The position numbers and the translations under genes were made by a program. A stretch of 17,731 nt of DNA, taken from the NCBI GenBank assembly GCA_934339215.1, contig CAKRHU010000004.1, positions 1 through 17,731 on the forward strand. Direction: 5' to 3'. Within the stretch, counting starts at the first letter, position 1. Each line of letters opens with the position of its first letter. The stretch is from an uncultured Lacticaseibacillus sp. (GTDB taxonomy: Bacteria > Bacillota > Bacilli > Lactobacillales > Lactobacillaceae). Shown here piece after piece: positions 12,996 through 17,731 of this stretch. A model generated the notes under the pieces. The model was not told the origin of the DNA, searched no databases, and saw only the letters and a list, made by a program, of their open reading frames with translations.

Positions 12996-14492
12996 ATGCA
13001 AATTGCTGAATGTGCACCGTTATTAAATCTCGACCATCAAACTCAAAATCGCATAGCAAAAGATCATCGAAAACTCGTCAACTTGACCCCAGACACCAGG
13101 CAAGTGACTGAGGATAGTTGTTTCGTGGCGATTCACGGCCAAAATTTTGACGGTCATCAACATGTTCAAGCAGCAATCAATGCAGGTGCGATCATGGTAG
13201 TCGTAGAACATCCTGTGTCTGCTACCGGTGCGTTGATCGTGCAAGTGCCTGATACGCACAAAGCGTTAGCACAGTTATCCGTGGCGTTTTTTGAGGATCC
13301 CAGTGCGCAACTGAAAGTATTTGGGGTGACTGGGACCAATGGTAAAACCACCGTCACGCATTTAATTGCGAAAATTTTAACCGTGGCGCAAATAGATTGT
13401 GGGTTGATCGGCACCTTGTATGCTAAAGGGGGCAAAACCCAGCATGCCGTTTGCAATACCACCCCAGATCCATTCACCAACCAACAATACTTAAATGAAA
13501 TGTTGCATGGTGGTAAAAAAGCTTGCGCCATGGAAGTGTCCTCAATTGGCTTGGACCAAGGGCGGGTGCGGGGCATCGATTTTGATACCGCTGTGTTTAC
13601 CAATTTAACCGAAGATCATTTGGACTATCACCAAACCTTTGAAGGTTATTTTGAAGCCAAAGCGTTGTTGTTTGAACAATTAGGCAACAGCTATCATCAT
13701 GGCCGCAAAAACAAAACTGCGGTGATCAATATCGATGATCCTTATGGTCAGCGCTTAATCGAGCGCACCGCGGCGAATGTCTTGACTTATGGCTCCAAAG
13801 GCCGTGGCATGTTGCAAGCGCGCAATATTCGCGTCACCAGTCGCGGCACAAGTTTTCAACTGCGCCTTGCGGGACACAGTTATCCGGTCCATCTGCAGTT
13901 GATGGGAGAATTTAATGTGTACAACGCACTGGCCGCTTTTGTGGCGACTTATGTGCATGGCATTGAGCCCAGCGTGATTATCAGTGCCTTGGAAACCGTC
14001 ACCGGGGTGCGGGGGCGCTTTGAGGTGATTCCACATACTGGCGCGACTACGGTGATCGTGGATTATGCGCATACGCCAGATGGTTTAGCGAATGTGCTCA
14101 GTACGATCAAAAAGTTCGCCAAGCGCCGAATCTTTTGTGTGGTAGGTTGCGGTGGTGATCGCGATGTCGACAAACGCCCACAAATGGCAACCATTGCGCT
14201 ACAATCTGCCACGGATCCGATTTTTACTGCTGACAATCCGCGGTCAGAAGATCCTGAACTGATCATTGATGAAATGGTGCAAGGGCTTGATCCAGCCACC
14301 TATACCCAATTAAGCGATCGCCAACAAGCCATCAGTTATGCGCTGAGTTTGGCTGGTACTGGGGATGTGGTGCTGATTGCCGGTAAGGGGCATGAAACTT
14401 ATCAGATTATCGGCACCACGAAACACCATTTTGATGACGCTGAAGTCGTGCGCCATTATTTCGCTGCCAGCACCGTGGAAAAACAAGCCTAA
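12996..14492 (+). CDS. murE: UDP-N-acetylmuramyl-tripeptide synthetase, DNPR type
   Basis: Adds the third residue to the peptidoglycan stem peptide in the cytoplasm, using ATP. It has 498 residues, the usual Mur ligase length. The N-terminal UDP-binding domain is followed by the central ATPase with P-loop GVTGTNGKTT at residues 110-119, then the C-terminal domain with DNPR at 413-416. That motif, and its position, match the meso-diaminopimelate-adding enzymes such as E. coli MurE, whereas lysine-adding enzymes usually have DNPA or DDPN-like sequences. The start at 12996 is preferred to the ATG at 12987 because AGGAAGG (12980-12986) abuts the latter. No other cell-wall ligase gene is adjacent. 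The third residue is an inference from the motif. Confidence 0.95.
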   Translation: MQIAECAPLLNLDHQTQNRIAKDHRKLVNLTPDTRQVTEDSCFVAIHGQNFDGHQHVQAAINAGAIMVVVEHPVSATGALIVQVPDTHKALAQLSVAFFEDPSAQLKVFGVTGTNGKTTVTHLIAKILTVAQIDCGLIGTLYAKGGKTQHAVCNTTPDPFTNQQYLNEMLHGGKKACAMEVSSIGLDQGRVRGIDFDTAVFTNLTEDHLDYHQTFEGYFEAKALLFEQLGNSYHHGRKNKTAVINIDDPYGQRLIERTAANVLTYGSKGRGMLQARNIRVTSRGTSFQLRLAGHSYPVHLQLMGEFNVYNALAAFVATYVHGIEPSVIISALETVTGVRGRFEVIPHTGATTVIVDYAHTPDGLANVLSTIKKFAKRRIFCVVGCGGDRDVDKRPQMATIALQSATDPIFTADNPRSEDPELIIDEMVQGLDPATYTQLSDRQQAISYALSLAGTGDVVLIAGKGHETYQIIGTTKHHFDDAEVVRHYFAASTVEKQA

Positions 14493-14501
14493 ATTGCAAA
14501 C

Positions 14502-14535
14502 AAGCACCTCAGATGTGTTGTCATCTGGGGTGTTT
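14502..14535. terminator. Terminator between murE and the convergent GNAT gene
   Basis: An 11-bp stem, CACCTCAGATG (14505-14515) with CATCTGGGGTG (14522-14532), one G·U, TGTTGT loop. It extends by three weaker pairs. The flanking T tracts are short on both sides, so termination may be partial. Confidence 0.65.
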
Positions 14536-14539
14536 GGCC

Positions 14540-15001
14540 TTAGTCCAGAGGCTTAGACATATTGATGTCCGTGGTGATAAAGCCCATTTTGGTGTAGACA
14601 TGTTGGGCGCGAAGATTGCTGCCAAACACATGCAGATCAATGGCAGCAATGTGGCGCTTGCGAGCGACTTGCTCGAGTACTTGTAAGGTAAGTTGGCCGA
14701 ATCCTTGGTTTTGTTGGTCGGCTTGAATGTTGATATCATAAATGAAGAAGTGGTTGGTTGCTTGATCGATGTGCACCCAAAGCGACCCGATCCCGCCGCC
14801 ATCATGCGTGATTGTCCACAGCAATTCGCCTGGGGTGTGCAGGCCTTGTGGCAACAGTTCTTGATAAGAGGCCCGGGATTTTTCCAGCGCGTCTTCTGGC
14901 GTCCAAGTTAAGGCATCGATTTTATCTTGGGCAAAGTCTTTGATCGCTTGGGTGCGCCAAGTTCCAAAAGCCGCGATCGACATTGGTTCTAAGGTGATCA
15001 T
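14540..15001 (-). CDS. GNAT-family N-acetyltransferase
   Basis: A 153-residue acetyl-CoA-dependent acetyltransferase. The acetyl-CoA binding region is read as IQADQQNQGFGQLTLQVLEQ (motif A, Q/N-x-x-G-F/Y-G), followed by the C-terminal VFGSNLRAQHVYTKMGF, the GNAT motif B with N-x-x-A-x-x-x-Y-x-K-x-G-F. The start at 15001 is chosen because GGGAG precedes it; the longer frame to 15049 has no Shine-Dalgarno. The substrate is unknown; small molecules, peptides or ribosomal protein ends are all acetylated by this superfamily. It converges with murE and diverges from the EIIA gene. Confidence 0.9.
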   Translation of the reverse strand: MITLEPMSIAAFGTWRTQAIKDFAQDKIDALTWTPEDALEKSRASYQELLPQGLHTPGELLWTITHDGGGIGSLWVHIDQATNHFFIYDINIQADQQNQGFGQLTLQVLEQVARKRHIAAIDLHVFGSNLRAQHVYTKMGFITTDINMSKPLD

Positions 15002-15066
15002 GTGCAACACTCCCTCATCGTTATGGGTCCAGTTTACCTGTTTTTCCATTTTTTTGCGAATAGGGG

Positions 15067-15097
15067 TTGACCTGTAACGCGTTTCTCAAATTATGCT
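15067..15097 (+). promoter_or_regulatory. Promoter of the EIIA-like gene
   Basis: TTGACC (15067-15072) and TATGCT (15092-15097) with a 19-bp spacer. The spacing is longer than ideal. Confidence 0.5.
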
Positions 15098-15110
15098 TTA
15101 ACTGTTGAAA

Positions 15111-15123
15111 AGCAAGCGTTTCA
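15111..15123. promoter_or_regulatory. Possible cre (CcpA) site before the EIIA-like gene
   Basis: AGCAAGCGTTTCA matches 11 of 13 bases of the cre-like core TGAAAGCGTTTCA. It lies just downstream of the predicted transcription start and before the Shine-Dalgarno, where CcpA would block elongation. Carbon catabolite control of a PTS component is plausible, but a single near-match is weak evidence. Confidence 0.4.
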
Positions 15124-15141
15124 TTGAAGGAGGAAAAGCGT

Positions 15142-15567
15142 ATGTTCGCATTATTAAAAAAACAAGTTCTGGTCAATGTTGAGTTAAAAGACCCATCTGA
15201 ATTAACCGCGATCGCGAAACTGGCCAGCTTTGCGGGAGAAAAGTTAGATTTGGCCAGTCAATCCTTACGCTCAGGGTTCTTGGCTAGCGAAGCAAGCGGT
15301 GCGACGATTATTTCTGGCCATATCGCCTTGACACATGCCTCCAGCGCAGAGATTAAAAAAGTTGAAATTACCATTGTCAACTTCGATTCTGCCATCGCTT
15401 GGGGCGAAGATGCCCAAATCGATACCGTCGTCGGTGTGATCGTACCGGAATCAATTGATACGGATACCGCGATGCAAGCCGTGCAAGGTAAACTGGAAAG
15501 CTTGAGTGCCGACTTCACGCAACCGATCGCGGCAGGCGCATTGGAAAAACTTCGCCGCCAATTGTAA
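15142..15567 (+). CDS. Orphan PTS EIIA-like protein (fructose/mannitol type)
   Basis: A 141-residue protein resembling the EIIA(Fru/Mtl) domain, which accepts phosphate from HPr on a His. The candidate His65 lies in SGHIALTHA, corresponding to NGIAIPHA of classical proteins, with Thr replacing the Pro; its position agrees with the phosphorylated His of EIIA(Mtl). No EIIB or EIIC gene is in the window, so it may be regulatory or act with a distant permease. The start at 15142 follows AAGGAGG (15128-15134); the TTG at 15124 lies inside that region and is not preferred. A LacI-type regulator lies directly downstream behind a terminator. The degenerate motif leaves the possibility that it is a non-phosphorylated relative. 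Confidence 0.72.
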   Translation: MFALLKKQVLVNVELKDPSELTAIAKLASFAGEKLDLASQSLRSGFLASEASGATIISGHIALTHASSAEIKKVEITIVNFDSAIAWGEDAQIDTVVGVIVPESIDTDTAMQAVQGKLESLSADFTQPIAAGALEKLRRQL

Positions 15568-15588
15568 TATATAGATAGAAGCAAAATG

Positions 15589-15617
15589 AAACAGCTACGC
15601 TTCGTGGCTGTTTTTTA
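15589..15617 (+). terminator. Terminator between the EIIA-like gene and lacI-type gene
   Basis: AAACAGCTACG (15589-15599) pairs with CGTGGCTGTTT (15603-15613), one G·U, CTT loop, then a T run to 15616. It ends only 16 nt before the next start codon, leaving no room for a promoter between. Confidence 0.9.
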
Positions 15618-15632
15618 TTGGAGGGCGACGGG

Positions 15633-16568
15633 ATGGCAAATATTCATGATATCGCACGATTAAGCGGGTTTTCGGTGGCGACTGTCTCACGGGTGATCAA
15701 TGATCGCCCTTATGTGTCTGCAGAAGCTAAAGCCGCGGTGCTGAAAGTGGTGCGGCAATTGGATTATGTCCCTAATGCCATGGCTCGGGATTTGTCGGCT
15801 GGGCACACGATGACCATTGGGGTGGTGACCCCGATGCGCGATCATCCTTATTTTACCAGCTTGACTAACAGCATCACGCGCGCCGCTTTTGCCCGTGGCT
15901 ATCGGGTGATGTTGTTACCTTCTCAATATGATCAAACCATTGAAGCCGATTATCTGGAACAACTGCGGATGAAAGCTTATGATGCGTTGATTTTTACGTC
16001 CCATGCCTTACCGTTAAGCAACATTTTGCCTTATGCCAAATCCGGGCAAGTGGTGGTATGCCACGATCCAGCGACCGTCGATATCAATGCGGCATTTACT
16101 GATCGCGGAGAAACATACGTGGAAGGGTGTCGGTGGCTGAAAAACCACGGCGCGCATAAAATCGGCATGCTTTTGCCGCGTTCCGTGGCCTTTTCGGCAA
16201 CTAGCCAGGCGATGCTCGGGGCCTATCAACAAGTTTTTGGCGAACAATTACCAGAAAACTTACAAGTGCTCAAGGTGATGAACAATGAAGATGGCTATCA
16301 AGCGGCGCAACAACTCGCCGCACAACATGTGGATGCGATTTTCACTAATGGTGACGACATTGCTGCTGGGGCCGTGCAATATTATCGTGAACACGACTTA
16401 GACGTCCCCTTGATGGTTGGCCAAGAAAATCAATTGTCCAGTCACTTGCTGAATATGCCGACCATCGATCATCATTTTCGCGTGGTGGGTGAATTGGCGT
16501 TGCGTTTGGCGGTCGGGGAGCTTTCTGGGCAACATCAAGTCCCATCGACCTTCATTTCCCGCGGTTAG
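15633..16568 (+). CDS. LacI/GalR-family transcriptional regulator
   Basis: A 311-residue repressor with an N-terminal LacI helix-turn-helix at about residues 3-23 (NIHDIARLSGFSVATVSRVI), hinge helix LDYVPNAMARDLS, and a periplasmic-binding-protein-like sensor domain starting TIGVVTPM. It is slightly shorter than the usual 330 residues but looks complete, ending PSTFISRG. The ATG at 15633 follows GGAGGG; the upstream TTG at 15618 is not preferred. The ligand is probably a sugar or sugar phosphate. It likely controls carbohydrate genes, possibly including the upstream EIIA-like gene. Its own transcription must pass the terminator at 15589-15617, or start before it. Confidence 0.93.
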   Translation: MANIHDIARLSGFSVATVSRVINDRPYVSAEAKAAVLKVVRQLDYVPNAMARDLSAGHTMTIGVVTPMRDHPYFTSLTNSITRAAFARGYRVMLLPSQYDQTIEADYLEQLRMKAYDALIFTSHALPLSNILPYAKSGQVVVCHDPATVDINAAFTDRGETYVEGCRWLKNHGAHKIGMLLPRSVAFSATSQAMLGAYQQVFGEQLPENLQVLKVMNNEDGYQAAQQLAAQHVDAIFTNGDDIAAGAVQYYREHDLDVPLMVGQENQLSSHLLNMPTIDHHFRVVGELALRLAVGELSGQHQVPSTFISRG

Positions 16569-16571
16569 TCA

Positions 16572-16580
16572 TGGTATACT
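16572..16580 (+). promoter_or_regulatory. Extended -10 promoter of the DUF368 gene
   Basis: TGG-TATACT, with TATACT at 16575-16580, directly follows the lacI-type stop codon. The -35 position (about 16551-16557) is poor (TTCATT), as is common with extended -10 elements. Confidence 0.65.
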
Positions 16581-16615
16581 AAAAAGAAAACCTAAGATCA
16601 GGAGAAACAACCACT

Positions 16616-17434
16616 ATGCAAGCATGGTTATTCCGCTTCCTCAAAGGCATTTTCATCGGGTCAGGCTTTATTTTGCCTGGCGTTTCAGGAGGCGCATTAG
16701 CTGCGGTATTTGGATTATACACGCGGATGATCGCCTTTTTAGCACACCCTTTTAAAAATCTTAAAGCAGACGTCCGCTTCTTCCTGCCGGTCGGTTTTGG
16801 GGCAATCGCAGGGGTATTTGGGTTGTCATTTGTCGTTGCTTTCGTCCTCGGCGCTTATGAAACGCCGATTTTGTGGTTGTTTGTCGGCTGTATTGTCGGC
16901 ACAGCCAAACCGCTTTGGCAACAAGCTGGCTTGTCTGGCCGCACTAAAAAGCATGTCGTGATGATGGGTGTTGTGGCGTTGATTGCTTTATTCTTATTGA
17001 AACAAGGGGCGCAACATTTTTCTGGTAGTGTCCCGCAAAACTTTGGTACTTGGATGATTGCAGGCGCTTTGATTGCGTTAGGCATTTTGGTCCCAGGGTT
17101 GAGCCCATCGAATTTCTTGGTGTATCTCGGGTTGTATGAACCCATGGCAGTGGGAATTCGTGAAGTCGATTTTGGTGTGATGCTACCAGTGGCGTTAGGC
17201 GGATTGCTCTGCTTGGCAAGTTTGGCAAAATTGATCAACTGGGCGTTTTCGAAATGGTATACGATGTTGTTTCATATGATTTTAGGCGTGGTGATCGCTA
17301 GCACCATCATGATCGCGCCGCTGACTGCGACTTATTCGATGAGTGTGATCATTTGGTCGCTTGTCGGCTTGGGTTTTGGCGTTTGGCTCGGGGCCTGGAT
17401 GAGCAATTTGGAAGCTAAACATGTGCCTGCATGA
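16616..17434 (+). CDS. popT: DUF368-family (PopT-type) undecaprenyl-phosphate transporter
   Basis: A 272-residue polytopic membrane protein of the DUF368 family, with about eight hydrophobic segments. The two family signatures are clear: LPGVSGGALAAVFGLY near residues 21-36 and LVPGLSPSNFLVYLGLY near 160-176, an internal pseudo-repeat. DUF368 proteins (PopT) have been shown in other bacteria to return the carrier lipid undecaprenyl phosphate across the cytoplasmic membrane for reuse in cell-wall synthesis. GGAG (16601-16604) precedes the ATG with an 11-nt gap. It is a single gene with its own promoter. No strong plus-strand terminator follows; the hairpin at 17598-17626 has only a weak T tract in this direction. 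Confidence 0.92.
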   Translation: MQAWLFRFLKGIFIGSGFILPGVSGGALAAVFGLYTRMIAFLAHPFKNLKADVRFFLPVGFGAIAGVFGLSFVVAFVLGAYETPILWLFVGCIVGTAKPLWQQAGLSGRTKKHVVMMGVVALIALFLLKQGAQHFSGSVPQNFGTWMIAGALIALGILVPGLSPSNFLVYLGLYEPMAVGIREVDFGVMLPVALGGLLCLASLAKLINWAFSKWYTMLFHMILGVVIASTIMIAPLTATYSMSVIIWSLVGLGFGVWLGAWMSNLEAKHVPA

Positions 17435-17597
17435 TTTGTTGGACGGTGCTTATAAAGACCGTGATTTCACTGCGGTCGTACAAGCCCACGTGGTCACCCG
17501 AAAGCGGACGAATGACTGACCCGTTGAAAATCATCGCTTTGATCAAGGTGTGCTTCTTGGCTTAAGCTGGCACAGCGTCATCGTTGAGCGTAAAAAA
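17415..17597 (-). pseudogene. Degraded C-terminal fragment of a protein, perhaps alpha/beta hydrolase-like
   Basis: Reading the minus strand from about 17597, a protein-like frame (FFTLNDDAVPA) hits TAA at 17564-17562 and continues in the same frame as AKKHTLIKAM, then IRPLSGDHVGLYDRSEITVF, to TAG at 17417-17415, within the 3' end of popT. The two halves have protein-like composition and keep one frame across the stop, and no start codon or ribosome binding site precedes them, so this looks like a decayed gene remnant. The D-D-x-V-P followed by GDH near the C-terminus recalls the Asp and His regions of alpha/beta hydrolases, but I cannot confirm a family. Confidence 0.45.
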
Positions 17598-17626
17598 GTC
17601 CTACCAATGTCTCGTGTTGGTAGGGC
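17592..17626 (-). terminator. Terminator of the right-edge minus-strand gene
   Basis: CCTACCAA (17600-17607) and TTGGTAGG (17617-17624) form a perfect stem, extended by two outer pairs, with a 9-nt loop. Read on the minus strand, it is followed by six T (17597-17592). In the plus direction only GCTTTGG follows, so it is weak for popT. Confidence 0.8.
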
Positions 17627-17641
17627 TTTGGTGGATTAGTA

Positions 17642-17731
17642 TCAATATGATTGATCAAAATAAAACGAGATCGATGGTTGGTCGACCTCGCCGCATGAGA
17701 TGACGAATTCACAGTGTGGTTGATGAAGGCC
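17642..17731 (-). CDS. 3' end of an unidentified minus-strand gene (partial)
   Basis: The last 29 codons of a frame entering from the right edge, containing CEFVISCGEVDQPSISFYF and stopping at TGA (17644-17642). It is preferred over another open frame here because the stop is followed 16 nt later by the minus-strand terminator at 17626-17592. It is too short to assign a family. Confidence 0.5.
   Translation of the reverse strand, partial: GLHQPHCEFVISCGEVDQPSISFYFDQSY

Noticed and set aside
13166..13603. Minus-strand open frame of 145 codons inside murE.
   Set aside because: It is antisense to a complete murE with all family motifs; no promoter or ribosome binding site is seen.
17594..17730. 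Alternative minus-strand open frame of about 40 codons at the right edge, in a different phase.
   Set aside because: It runs through the terminator hairpin and its T tract. The frame ending at 17642 fits the terminator position better.

Overview
The window looks like chromosomal DNA of a low-to-medium-GC Gram-positive, most likely a member of the Lactobacillaceae. Supporting signs are strong AGGAGG-type ribosome binding sites, TTGACA/TATAAT-type promoters, many intrinsic terminators, and the mix of genes: a compact aromatic amino acid operon, lone murE, DUF368/PopT, an orphan PTS EIIA and a LacI regulator. I cannot name the species. I see no rRNA, tRNA, CRISPR array, insertion sequence or phage gene.

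Left third (1-5816): aromatic amino acid operon. One strong promoter (110-138) reads a 22-codon leader ORF whose codons 14-21 are Tyr-Tyr-Tyr-Gly-Phe-Tyr-Tyr-Phe. It is followed by about 150 nt of nested, mutually exclusive hairpins ending in a perfect intrinsic terminator just before the first structural gene. Six tightly packed genes follow: an MFS transporter, AroQ-type chorismate mutase, aroC, aroA, tyrA and aroK, closed by a bidirectional terminator. The leader reads as a ribosome-mediated Tyr/Phe attenuator with an alternating chain of seven pairing segments. It is the most interesting element in the window.

Middle (5816-10387): envelope-lipid-like cassette under a TetR regulator. A minus-strand four-gene operon (10018 to 6757) encodes a PlsC-like acyltransferase, two GT8 glycosyltransferases and a second PlsC-like acyltransferase, all overlapping or nearly so. 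A convergent tetR gene meets its end, sharing a 39-bp bidirectional terminator that contains both stop codons. The tetR promoter and the operon promoter carry the same 16-bp palindrome (14/16 identical), so the TetR protein very likely controls itself and the cassette. A 63-residue two-helix membrane protein is divergent from the operon, and a 40-residue membrane peptide lies left of tetR.

Right part (10460-17731): mostly single genes with their own signals. These are a histidine phosphatase, a 14-helix DHA2-type MFS exporter, a 65-residue SHOCT-type membrane protein, murE with the DNPR motif typical of meso-diaminopimelate-adding enzymes, a GNAT acetyltransferase, an orphan EIIA(Fru/Mtl)-like protein with a possible cre site, a LacI-family regulator behind a terminator, and a DUF368/PopT undecaprenyl-phosphate transporter. 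At the right edge are a degraded minus-strand protein fragment and the last 29 codons of another minus-strand gene with its terminator.
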